Assembly (NCBI GenBank): GCA_902729315.2
Contig: LR746267.1
Span: forward strand, 2,209,501-2,273,500
Origin: Spirodela intermedia
Taxonomy: Eukaryota; Streptophyta; Magnoliopsida; Alismatales; Araceae
Direction of reading: 5' to 3'
DNA: 64,000 nt
Under the pieces are notes generated by a model. The model searched no databases and was not told where the DNA came from. It saw only the letters and a list, made by a program, of their open reading frames with translations. The first letter of the stretch is position 1. Each line of letters opens with the position of its first letter. Below are positions 23,763 to 34,537 of the stretch, piece by piece. The translations under genes and the position numbers were made by a program.

Positions 23763-24943
23763 CTTGTCCCAAGATGTTGCTAGTTGAATGTTTCAGAAAG
23801 TAAGAGGGCTGACTCCACCCATGATCATTGAGTAAGAGGATGTGATCGTCTTTTATTGTCCTCTCCTATATGGCCACACATCATCTTCCCACACTGCTGA
23901 CGAATGACATCGCTCATATGCCATCTTTATCATCTCCAACTTTCTCCACAACTCTGAGGTCAATATGGGGTCACATCATTATAAAAATCAATCCTTCCCA
24001 ACTGGTTTATCATCGAAGTATGATAACGTTCTCGCCGCCTTCTTTTCCACGAACTCTCACGTCTGTATCAGGTGTCACACTACACTGATAAATAAATCAT
24101 TCCTGACTGTTTTATTTTCGATATATGACAGCTTCCGGCCCCCCGGGGTACTGTAGACCGATAAACCTTAACGTCAGAAACCCAATAAGAATACGGCATA
24201 CTGACAGCGAGAGAGAGAGAGAGGAGGGACATCGTCAGTATCCCTTCATTGATTTGCGTGAGCTGGGCAACACAGAGCCCAACTGACGGGGTTGGGGAAG
24301 GGGTTAATGATACCTGCAGAAAATTTACTCAGCTCAAGTCTGCAGAAAGTCCCAGCAAAGTAGCCCGAGAAGAGGGGGAGGGCTATCACTTTGTGTGAGG
24401 TGATGAGGAAGAAGATGGGTCCCGACGAGGAAGCTTGTCCCTGGCTTGAAGGAGGAAAGGAGAGGGCCTCCGGTTCCCGGGCGGAGTTGACAATATTTTG
24501 ATATGGAGTTTAACTATGAGGGGTCAAAACCCAAGGACATTAGGGTGCATCTGGCGGACTCACCGGGCCGCAAAGGCAAAAGCAAGAGTTCCCAAATTAG
24601 CAGCTGTCCTGTCATCTTCGATGAAATGTCACCAGAAATGTCACGTCGTTTTTCCAAAATGGGGAATAGAAAACGACATTTTCGCACAAGGCACTTTCAG
24701 CAAGGGAAGAGTTGACCACTAGACACCAACTCAAACTATGAGCAAGGAAAAGGAAAATTCGTCAGGCGGCAGAGAGAGCTCGGATTACAAACCACGGGTG
24801 GAGAGGGATGGAGCGAAATCTTGTGGGTCCCCAGATTCGGTTGACTTTCTGGTTGAACAGGTTCGACCAGAGTAGTTCTCATACCTAAAGGAACCTATCC
24901 TGCATCGCCATTATTTCTCCTCGGAGGGGCGCGATCCGATCTT
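23763..24943. other. Upstream region of the purine-permease gene
   Basis: GC content rises across this stretch. It holds two related CATTATAAAAATCAATCCTT / TAAATAAATCATTCCTG phrases (23972 and 24089), a CCCCCCGGGG palindrome (24140), a GA microsatellite (about 24209..24223) and an open frame of 70 codons (24503..24715) encoding a basic peptide I cannot place. The TATA box lies downstream of that frame, so it is not a uORF of the main transcript. I see no repeat of the LTR families here. Confidence 0.4.
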
Positions 24944-24950
24944 TATAAAA
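24944..24950 (+). promoter_or_regulatory. TATA box of the purine-permease gene
   Basis: TATAAAA lies 50 to 56 bases before the start codon, in a GC-rich setting. A start of transcription about 30 bases downstream (near 24977) would leave a 5' leader of only about 25 bases. Confidence 0.7.
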
Positions 24951-24999
24951 CCCAAAGCCTTCTGTCAGTGAGGGTGAACTATAGAGAGTGGATTCTTCC

Positions 25000-26209
25000 A
25001 TGGCCATCGAAGCCCAATCGTCGGCCCCCGAGGAGAGGGGGAGAGAGAGAAAGGAAACCTTCAGACGAGTAGCCCTCCTCCTCAGCATCATCATATTGGT
25101 CGTCGGCTTCGTCGGTGCGCCTCTCCTCATCCGCATCTATTTCTTGCATGGCGGCTCCAGGGTTTGGGTGACGACCATCGTCCAATTCATCGCCTTTCCC
25201 CTCGTTCTTCCCCTCCTCTACGCCTCTTACCTCCACCGCCGGCGGCGAGGAGACAGAAAGCTCATCCAGCTCTCCGCCAACATCACGGCGGCGAGCGTGG
25301 TGATCGGAATCATCTCCGCTGCTGATGGCTACCTGTACGCCTACGGGTCAATGTCCCTCCCCGTGTCCACCTCCACGCTGGTGTTCTCCACGCAGCTGGT
25401 CTTCACGGCGGTCTTCGCCTTCCTCCTGGTGAGGCAGAAGTTCACGGCTTTCTCGGTCAACGCCATCGTCCTGCTCGTGATCGGGGCGGTGCTGCTCGGC
25501 GTTCAGTCCAGCGGAGACCGCCCCCCGGGGGTGTCAGACAAGAAGTATTACCTGAGTTTCATCGCCATGATCGGCGCTGCCGTTCTTTACGGCTTGATGA
25601 TGCCTCTGATCCAGTGGACCTACTGGTGGTTAAAGCAGAAGGCGACCCTCACCACCGTGATGGAGATGCAGGTCGTCATGTCCGTCTCCGGCGTCGTCTT
25701 CTCCGTAGTCCCCATGATCATCAACAAGGACTTTCCGGTCAGCGCAGGCCCATCTTCTTCCTCCCCACCCCCCCCCCCCTTCTGTATGATCTACCCACCG
25801 CCATTGAGGAGCCTTTTTTGAGTTCTTTCAGGCCATTAAAAGGGAGGCAGAGCAGATTTACGAGCTAGGGGAAACCAAGTACTATCTGGTTCTGGTGGGC
25901 GCCGCCGTCTTATGCCAGGTAGCGAGCTTGGGCTACTTGGGGGTGACCTGCTGCTCCTCCGCCCTCTTCGCCGGCGTGGTCATCGCCATGCTTCTGCCGG
26001 TGGGGGAGATCCTGCCGGTGCTGCTGCTGGACGAGCAGTTCACCAGCGCCAAGGGGATCGCCACAGCCTTGTGCTTCTGGGGCTTCCTCTCCTATCTCTA
26101 CGGTGAGCGCCAACAGACCCAGGAGAAGCCGGCGCCAACTCCCATCAACGCCGGCGTGGAGCTGATGGTGCCTCGTGCCAGCGTCGTCCCCACAGAAGCC
26201 ACTCCCTGA
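25000..26209 (+). CDS. Purine permease (PUP) family transporter
   Basis: Plant PUP proteins are multi-pass membrane carriers (drug/metabolite transporter superfamily) that move purines, cytokinins and related compounds. Two exons, 25000..25737 and 25832..26209, encode 371 residues, normal for the family. The ATG at 25000 is the first in frame; a TAG at 24982 closes the frame upstream. The product has a hydrophilic N terminus, about ten hydrophobic segments, SLPVSTSTLVFSTQLVFTAV (about 116..135) and QKFTAFSVNAIVLL, both typical of PUPs, an AAVLYGLMMPL segment, then LGETKYYLVLVG and SGLLAGVV-like plus LLPVGEILPVL in exon 2. The gene is GC-rich with GC-ending codons, unlike its surroundings. It lies within the inverted segment, 1.3 kb from the right breakpoint. 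Family assignment is firm; substrate and subfamily are not determined. Confidence 0.93.
25738..25831 (+). other. Phase-0 GT-AG intron of the PUP gene
   Basis: The donor GTCAGC follows the codon for Pro after NKDF, and the acceptor TTCTTTCAG precedes GCCATTAAAAGG, which resumes the family reading AIKREAEQ. The intron is 94 bases and contains a C homopolymer (around 25770). Reading through it would stop at 25821 and lose the last third of the transporter, which supports splicing. Confidence 0.88.
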
Positions 26210-26990
26210 TAGGTGGCGGCGTCGCCCAGTTCTTTCTTCGTCCTCCAAATCTCTCCCATGGTTTATCAGTCAAACGCCCCTCGTGCCACACGGAATCCCC
26301 AGGAAATCTCGATCATCTCAACTTGCAAGGAAGCATGTCGGGCCCAGCGTTTAGTATTTTATCACGGTAATCATGTGTTTTAATCAGCATTAATTCCAGG
26401 TATTTTTACTACTTGAATTGGGACAATAACCGAGATCTTGCCCGTGATTAATGTAAGTCTTCGTGTTATTTAATAATCGACCATAAATTAGAAATCGCAA
26501 TGTCCAAGTGGGTGGGTACCGAATTTTTTTGGCATAGATTTATAAAATATAATATGATAGATAATTCACATGCTGCCCACACCTTCGCCTTAAACAGTTT
26601 AGTCGAAGGCTGGATTACTTGAAATGGTAAGAATGATTCAGGAAAAAACATATATGAATGATATATTATTGTAATATGTATGATAATAAGTATTGATTAT
26701 CATGTGACCCCTATAAGTGAGTGGTCATCATAGAGAGAGAAAAATTGAAATTTCTTTACCATTATATCCCTCTCATCAATATTATTCTCTGATGTATCTC
26801 CTCCGATCATTAATATCACCGATTCTCAAGAAAACTCTTCTTTTGCTTTTGACTCACCCAACACTCTCTCCCACCTTTGACCTGCTCCACTCGTCACATG
26901 TAAAAACAATGAAAAATTTTAGCGATGTACCCCTCCAATTATATACAAGTATATATAACCAATTATATCCCTAACCAATTATATACAAAA
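26210..26990. other. Downstream region of the PUP gene
   Basis: The 3' flank turns from GC-rich to AT-rich near 26340. I see no clear AATAAA signal or second gene; open frames of 61 and 85 codons show no known motif. Confidence 0.35.
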
Positions 26991-26995
26991 TAGTT

Positions 26996-27067
26996 CCCCT
27001 CCAACCATGTATGACCTACTCCCAAGAAAGCCCCCCTCCAACCATGTATGACCTACTCCCAAGAAAG
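26996..27067. repeat. Perfect tandem duplication, period 37
   Basis: A 35-base string starting CCCCTCCAACCATG and ending CCCAAGAAAG occurs at 26996..27030 and 27033..27067 without a mismatch, which implies a recent duplication. Confidence 0.9.
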
Positions 27068-27119
27068 TCATCATCTTGCCGTTGACCCACCCAACTCTCT
27101 CTCCAAGTATCATCTGACA

Positions 27120-27470
27120 CCCAGCTTCGAACAATGTGTTGTAAGGCACCTCTTCACTAATTGGCTGTGAAGTATCATATCACAAGGCAGTCAGCTCTCC
27201 AATCAATTGTTAAGAGTCACGCCCTATGCTAGAAAAATGTGTTGTGAGGCACCACACCAGCTCATATCACAAGGCACCCAGCTCCAACCAATGTGTCCCA
27301 AAGCCTATCCCAAATCAAGTGACACCAACTTATTGTGAGGCACCACACCAACTCGTACCACAAGGCACCCAGCCCAAACGAAAGTGTCGCGAGGCACCAG
27401 CTCTGAACCAAGTGTCACGAGGCACCTGCCTTGAAATAAGGTGTCACTAGACACCCCATGTGATGTTACA
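27120..27470. repeat. Degenerate minisatellite (AAGGCACC / GAGGCACC units)
   Basis: Phrases such as TGTGAGGCACCACACCARCTC, CACAAGGCACCCAGC and AAGTGTCRCGAGGCACC recur in irregular order about ten times. The clearest long unit (about 95 bases) repeats at 27239 and 27335. The array ends about 50 bases before the right inversion breakpoint. Confidence 0.65.
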
Positions 27471-27519
27471 TCAAGCTGATGTATTGGGTTGTGTAAAGTA
27501 CTAATGGACTCTAGCTGTC

Positions 27520-29159
27520 TGACGTGACTCAGTCGTTGTATATTAAATCACGCAAATATAAAATTTATAAAATTAGAAAATACAAATTTTCAGATATTTA
27601 GAAGTATTTCTAAATAAATATATTAATTATAATTCAATAAAAATTCCAAAAATAGCGGTAATTTTCCAGGTCGATCACAGGGATGTAATATAATATCTGG
27701 TAATTATTTAGAATTTTTTTCAATGAATACGATTTTCTTACGAATTTTATACTAGGAAATAAAAAGGAAATATATTTAAAATTCACGAAAAAAAAGGAAA
27801 TAAGGGTGCGGGCGTCAGGATGACGTCAGCGCCCGGCGAACGCGAATCAGGCGGAAACAGAGTTCCGCCCGGCGATTCTTACGTAAGCGATTACAGACGA
27901 CTTAATTAATCAAATTAAAATCTGTAAAAGCCGGAAGAATCGTAATTTAACGAAGTATAGTTTGGTAAATTAAAATCACACAAAGTATTACTAAATGAAG
28001 TGTAAATTAAATTGAAAGTAGGAAAACAGAGTTCCGGCGTTGCGACGGCGATGCGTCGGCGATGCACCGGAATCCTGAGCGTTCGAGAGGATCGTCGTGT
28101 AGTGTCCACGGCCTCGAAGGCTCTCCTTGGACAAAGACGACATGGGCAATCTCTAGATCTTCTCGCGAAGTCTAGAGATCAATGAAGTGGGTCGTCGAAT
28201 CGTCTCCGGCGGCTGTCACCCGGCGGAGCAGAAAAACGGTGACTTTGCGGCTCTCCGACGGCTGTCACCCGACGGAGAAGAGCTGGATGGAGGTGGGGCG
28301 CGTGTCAGGGAGCTTCATCCTCAGGTCCGCGCAGCAAGAGGAGGCTCTTCATCGCATCTGGTACGCTCTCAAGAGGTGGCGACTGGTCTCCCGGCGGATC
28401 GTCCTCTTCCGGACGACGGCTTGTTCGTCGATCAATCGGAGATGATTTACTCGATGGATTCGCGATCCTTTTATCGCGAATCGTTCAGCAATTTTAGTAG
28501 CAATGCTCCGCGAATCGCGTTGACGAGATTTTCGCCGATGATCCAGCGATTCTCGTTGCTTAATCCTTCACCGGCGATCTGCAGGAAAGTCGCGATAATC
28601 AGATAAAAATATATGAATTTTGACTCTGGGAGGATTCGAACCCGCGCCAGTCGCCCGCCTCTTCTGAGGAAGGTGTGACGGGGGTTTAGTCCCACATCGG
28701 TTGTACGCTGATTTTTCGAGCGAATATATACTAATGTTAGCTTTGTGAGCAAAGTTCTTTCTCGCGCGTGCATGACCACTCCTTGCCCCACAGCCGGCTG
28801 ACCACCGGTGATGTGGAAGGGGAGTGGCGTACGCGTGCCCTGTCGGTCCCCAAGCCAAGCCGCTCGAGCTCCTGCTCGTGGCTTACTCCCCGACTGCGCT
28901 TCCGACCCGCTTGCGGGCACGGCTGGCCGGCGGGTCCCCCCATTTTTGCAATATTTTTATTTTTATTTCTTGTTCTTCATTTATCTCAAAAGTAAGACTG
29001 TAAAAATCGTATAAAATCACATAATTACCCAAAAATTCACGTTAATCAATTGAAAACTAAAAATCATTCTTTAACACAAATATAAGTCTATTTATAATGA
29101 GTTAAGGCTAAAACTATATTATTTACTAATTATTAACTCATGATAATGAAGACTTATCA
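27520..29159 (-). mobile_element. LTR1 copy Q (right inversion breakpoint)
   Basis: A complete 1640-base LTR1 reads TGACGTGACTCAG on the left and GACTTATCA on the right, so it is on the minus strand. Left flank CTGTC (27515..27519) and right flank GGTTG (29160..29164) differ. CTGTC is the complement of GACAG left of copy P, and GGTTG that of CAACC right of copy P. It holds a perfect hairpin with 10-base arms (28457..28466 and 28473..28482). CG-rich parts are nearly undecayed, so it is young. Confidence 0.93.
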
Positions 29160-30095
29160 GGTTGTCACCTAGCGGAGTGGAAAAACGGCGACTTTGCAGC
29201 TCTCCGACGGTTGTCACTTGACGGAGAGGAGCTGGATGGAGGTGGGGCGCATGTCAGGGAGCATCATCCTTAGGTCTGTGCAACAAGAGGAGGCTCTTCA
29301 TTGCATCTGGTACGTTCTTAGGAGGTGGCAACTCGTCTCCTAGTGGATCGTCCTCTTCCTGACAATGGCTTGTTCATCAATCAATCGAAGATGATTTACT
29401 CGATGGATTTGTGATCCTTTTATCGCGAATCATTTAGCAATTTTAGTAGCAATACTCTGCAAATCGTGTTGATGAAATTTTCGCCAATGATCTAGTGATT
29501 CTCGTTGCTTAATCCTTCACCGGCGATCTGCAAGAAAGTCTCAATAATCAGATAAAAATATATGACTTTTGATTCTGGGAGGATTCGAACCCACGCCGAT
29601 TATCCGCCCCTTCTAAGGAAGGTGTGATGTGGGTTTAGTCCCACATCGGTTGTGTGCCGATGTTTCGGGTGAATATATAGTAATACTACATTTCTAAGCA
29701 AAGTTCTTTCTCTCGCATGTACGACTACTCCTTGCCCCATAGCCGGCTGGCCACCAGTGACGTGAAAGGGGAGTGGCGTACACGTGCCCATATCAGTCGA
29801 AGCCGTTCGAGTCCCTGCTCGTGGCTACTCCCCGACTGAGCTTTTGACCTGCTTGTGGGCCCGACTAGCCAGTGGGTCCCCCCCCATTTTGTAATATTTT
29901 TATTTTTATTTCTTGTTCTTCATTTATCTCAAAAGTAACACTGTAAAAATCGTATAAAATCACCCCAAAAATTCACATTAATCAGCTGAAAGTCACTTTT
30001 CACATTTTAACACAAATATAAGTCTATTTATCATGAGTTAAGGCTAAAACTATATTATTTACTAATTATTAACTCATGATAATGAAGACTTATCA
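29160..30095 (-). repeat. LTR1 sense-5' half (5' LTR of element A1, cut by Q and the inversion)
   Basis: It begins abruptly at GGTTGTCACCTAGCGG inside LTR1 and ends in TTATCA at 30095, directly followed by GTTGCACC of element A2. Together with 7059..7530 on the other side of the inverted segment it makes one LTR1, broken at a 5-base duplicated site. Its position inside the A2 ORF shows that A1 had inserted into A2 in the opposite orientation. Confidence 0.87.
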
Positions 30096-32908
30096 GTTGC
30101 ACCAAAAATAAATTATAGAGGCTCTTGAGAATAAGAGAGAAGAGGGACAGCTACTTAGTCAGCCTATAGAAAATTCAGGGAACTACCCAACAATAGGATT
30201 TCAGCAAGGGGAGTCTAGTAGTATGAATCTAAGAAAAAACCCATGAAATGATAATATTAGGACAATGAATACATTGAGTGAGAATATTTTACCTGATCCT
30301 TATTTCCAACTATTAGAAGAAATTGATGATTCATTAGAAGTAAATGAGAATATTAAGGTTGAAAATATAGTAACAGAAAATTTAAATAAAATCATTTATT
30401 ACTCACAATTGATGAATGAATATAGTGAGGATGATGAGGAGAAAGAGCCCTTAGATGAAGAAATAGTGGCTGATCATAAAAAAATCATCTAAATTTTAGT
30501 AGACGGGAGTAAGGACAAAAATGGAAAAAAATATATTTTAGGTGAGGAAAAATCAGTTGATTTGGGAGATGTAGGAGACAAGATTAATAAATCTAATCAT
30601 AATTTTGTAGTCATGGATGTTGATAATGAGGATGATGATGTATATCATATACCAAAATTAAAAGATAGCTCTTGAGAAGATAAAGAATTTGATGAGTTGA
30701 GAAACAAAAAGCTAGAAAAAGAGTTGATTCAACTAATGGAAAGAAACGAAAATAATGAATATGAATATAGAGATAATTTTGGAGGAGCAAATTTAAATTT
30801 TACTGAATTCATTAGATCTGAGATTAAAGAATACAATCCTTCCATCCTTCAAAACCCACAGCCTATTAGAATTATTTCTAAGCTTGAAATATTTCACTCC
30901 TCACAGATTGAACAAATATGTATGGAAGATAAAATAGAGTAGGGGAAGATTATGTAGATAAAAGAACACGTTAAGAAATGGGTGAGTGGAAGAATTAGAG
31001 ATATCAATTTAGATGAAAAAATTCTAGATTGAGTAAGAGCTAATTTGAAAATTATATGGCCTAATCACATTTTATGGTCTATTAATAGAAGGTATTTATT
31101 AATGAATGAGAGCCTTACAAAACAAGATAGAAATGAAAAAAGATTCTTTTCAAAATGGAAATATTATTTTTGGGAAAAACATTTTAATTTTCATTTTGTT
31201 TTGGCTGAAGTATGTCAAGGTATATATATGAAGTATATGAATTTATGCTAAATCTGAAAAAGAATATCATGAAACTTACCTTGGGATACAAATATATTTT
31301 GATGGCCATAGATCATCTTATATGATCTAAGAGTTGTCTAGCTGAAGCCATTAAATTCAGCGCTGCATGGGAGGCAACCCATGGTTTTTATTTCATTTTG
31401 TTTGATTTTTTTCTAAACTCTATTTTTCTTAGAATTTTGCAATACTTGTTTTTGTATTTGTTTTTCTAAAAAAGTGCAAGAGGAGGCGTCTAAGATGAAG
31501 TGAAAAATTAAAAATGAGGTTGAGGTGATGTCTTTCTGAGCTTTATTATTTATGAAAATATTTTTAGTACTTAACTTTGCACATATGCATGCTTCACTTG
31601 AAAATTATATTTTCTGTATATTCTGCTTCAATTTTTCTATGTCATTGAGGACAATGTCATTTTAAGTTGGGGGGTGAAGTATTCATTATTAATTTATGCT
31701 GTAGGACGATTAAGAACATGTGTTTGTATTATAACAGTAACTGAAAAAATAAAAAATAAAATAAAATTTGAAAAATTGCAACATCTATTTTCTTATTTTC
31801 TATCAAGAACAAGAGACTGTCAAAAATAGCAGATAAAAAACAGCCCAAATTTTGAAATTCTAGAGACTCTTTTCTCACATTTCAATCCCCTAGGCATATC
31901 TTATTGAAATTTAAAATTACAACTATAAAGATGATAGTTTTGATTTATTTTTGACAAATTTATTGTCGCTAAAAATAGAACTAAAAATAGAAAACAGAAC
32001 TGTCAGAACTATCTAATTTACAAATTTCTTACATAATATTACATGCATAAAAAGTTAAATCAATTAGATTGATTGATACCAAAAGATACTAGGAAGATTA
32101 TTAAGTCAAAAGAATGATCTAGTAGTATGAAATATTGGAATACTCCTTGGATATATGATAGATAATATAGATTTGATTTTATATATTTTTACTTCATGAT
32201 CTTGATGGATAGTATTTACTTAATGTGAAAATTTGTTTGATCATTTGAGTTTAATAAAAATTTTTGCACCCTGATCTATAAGACTTGTGAGGAGAAATTA
32301 ATTATTTAAAAAAAAAGAGAAAGTAATGTGAAAATCTAGAAACAAAGAGTACACATGGAGGGTGTGAGACATCATTCTCATCGTCGAAAATCGTGTATAA
32401 AAAATCAATTGCTGCAAAAATAAGTAGACAAAGTGAAAGCCCTAAAAATGAAGAGTACACATAGAGGGTGTGAGACATCATTCTTATTGTCGAAATTTGT
32501 CTATAGAAAAGGCTACTTATTCACTATATATATCAAAAAAATAAAGAGAAATAAGAAATATAGTGCAAACTTCAAAAATCAAGCCATAGAAAAAGGAAAA
32601 TGTAGGATCAATATTATTCTTGGATGAGTATTGATAATTAGAACATCTTGTAAATTTATCTCTGAGTGAAGAAGTGATAAAGATGTGAATAGAAGAAGTG
32701 AAGTCTAGATTGTTATTCTAAAGAGTGCTTAAGCGTTTAAGTACTTGACATCATTCTTAAATACTTGATATAAGAGTCAAAAGTGTCTAAAGGTACATCA
32801 TTAATTGTATTTGTTTTTATGTATTGAAATATGATGTTTGAGATTTCTAAATTTTTATTTTCGTAATTTCATTGCTAAGGGACTAGCAATGATTTAAATT
32901 GGGAGGTG
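30096..32908 (+). mobile_element. Interior of element A2 (5' part displaced)
   Basis: It starts in the region between gag and the acidic ORF (compare 59447 in A3) and continues through that ORF, the CATGGGAGGCAACCCATG hairpin (31366..31383), a first purine tract (AAGTTGGGGGGTGAAG near 31666), a 1.2-kb non-coding tail, and a second tract (TTTAAATTGGGAGGTG, 32893..32908) that directly precedes the 3' LTR. The tail has two copies of a phrase GAGGGTGTGAGACATCATTCT (32357 and 32466). Its 5' LTR and leader are at 11554..13353. Confidence 0.85.
30265..31330 (+). pseudogene. Conserved acidic ORF of element A2 (unknown function)
   Basis: This is the second copy of the unknown protein. NTLSENILPDPYFQLLEEID (from 30268) is intact here, followed by EYSEDDEEKEPLDEE. 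Stops interrupt it near 30490, 30674, 30940 and 31030, and one base is missing near 31208 relative to A1 and A3. The TAG at 30955..30957 is the stop shared by all three copies. Confidence 0.6.
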
Positions 32909-34537
32909 TGAGAAGTCTTCATTATCATGAGTTAATTAGTAAATAATAAAGTTTTATCTTTAACTCATGATAAATAGACTTATATTTGTGCTAAAGTGTG
33001 AAAACTAGTTTTCAATTGATTAATGTGAGTTTTTAGATAATTATGTGATTTTATATAAATTTATATGAGTTTTATAAGCTTACTTTTGAGATCAATGAAG
33101 AAATAGAAATACAAATAAAAATATTACAAAATGAGGGGACCCATCGGCCAGCTGGGCTCGCGAGTGGGTCGGAAGCACAATCAGAGAAGAGTTGTGAGTA
33201 GGGGCTCGAGCAATTTGGACCGATAGGGGCATGTGTGCACCACTCCCCTTCCACATCACTGGTGGCCAGCTGGCTGTGGGGAAAGGAGTGGCCGTACACA
33301 CGCGAGAAAGGGACTTGCTTAAGGATCTAACATTACTATATATTCGCCCGCCGCACAACCGATGTAGGACTAAACTCACGTCACCTTCCCTAGAAAGTGT
33401 GGCCAATCGGCGTAGGTTCAAATCTTCCAAGAGCCAAAACTCATATTTTTTTATTTGATTATCGCGACTTTCTTCCAGATCGCCGATGAAGGATTAAGCA
33501 ACTAAAATCGCTGGATCATTGGCGAAAATCTCGTCAACGCAATTCGTAGAGCGTTGTTACTAAAATTATTAAAGGATTTGCGATAAAAGGATCGCAAATC
33601 TATTGACTAAAGTATCTCTAATTGATCAACAAATAAGCCGTCGTCGAGAAGAGGATGATCCGCCGGGAGACGAGTCACCACCTCCTGAGAGCATACCAGA
33701 TGTGATGAAGAGCCTCCTCTTGCTATGCGGACTTGAGGATGAAGCTCTCTAACACACACTCCACCTTCATCTAGCTCCTCTTTGCTGGGTGACAGCCACT
33801 AGAGAGCTGCAAAGTTGTCGTTTTTCCACTCCGCTGGGTGACAGCCATCGAAGATGATTCAACGACCCATTTTATTAATCTCTAGACCTTGCAAGGAGAT
33901 CTAGAGATTGCCCACGTTGTCTTTGTTCAAGGAGAGCCTTAGAGGCCGTGGACACTACATGACAATCCCCCCAAACACTCAAGATTCCGGTGCATCTCCG
34001 ACATATCGCCGTCACAACATCGGAACTCTATTTTCCTACTTTCAACTTACTTTATGCTTCATTTAGTGATAATTTGTGTGATTTTAATTTACCAAAATAT
34101 ACTTCATCCAATTACGATTCTTTCGACTTTTACAAATCTTAATTTGATCAATTAAATCATTTGTAATCGCTTACAAAAGAATTGCCAGGCAGAACTGTGT
34201 TTTCGCCCGTTTCACGTTCACGGGGGCACTGACGTCATCTTGACATATGCACCCTTATTTCCCTTTTTTGTGAATTTTAAATATATTTCCTTTTTATTTT
34301 GTAGTATAAAATTCATACAAAATAGTATTCTTTAAGGAAAATTATGAATAATTACCAAATAATATATTACATCCCTACGATTGACCTGAAAAATTACCGC
34401 TATTTTTTTAGAAGTTTTATTAAATTATAATTGATATATTTATTCAGAAATACTTTTAAATATCCAAAAAATCATATTTTCTAGTTTTATAAATTTTAAA
34501 TTTACGTGATTTACTATACAATGACTAAGTCATGTTA
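32909..34537 (+). repeat. 3' LTR1 of element A2
   Basis: It starts TGAGAAGTCTTC right after a polypurine tract and ends AAGTCATGTTA (1629 bases). AACTC follows at 34538..34542 and matches the complement of GAGTT outside the partner LTR at 11722..13353. Both LTRs share the unusual CATGTTA terminus. Confidence 0.88.

Noticed and set aside
24503-24715. 70-codon frame upstream of the PUP gene
   Set aside because: It lies before the TATA box, has no family I recognise and no codon pattern like the PUP exons. Kept only as a note in the upstream-region entry.
24885-26248. Antisense frames across the PUP exons
   Set aside because: High GC3 in the real gene creates open frames on the other strand and in other phases; they follow the exon boundaries of the sense gene.
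28187-28920. Open frames of 139 and 149 codons on both strands, repeated at 3180..4064, 5658..6391 and 41692..42452
   Set aside because: They lie inside LTR1 copies, overlap each other on opposite strands, and break in older copies. The GC-rich LTR body explains them; no domain is recognisable.
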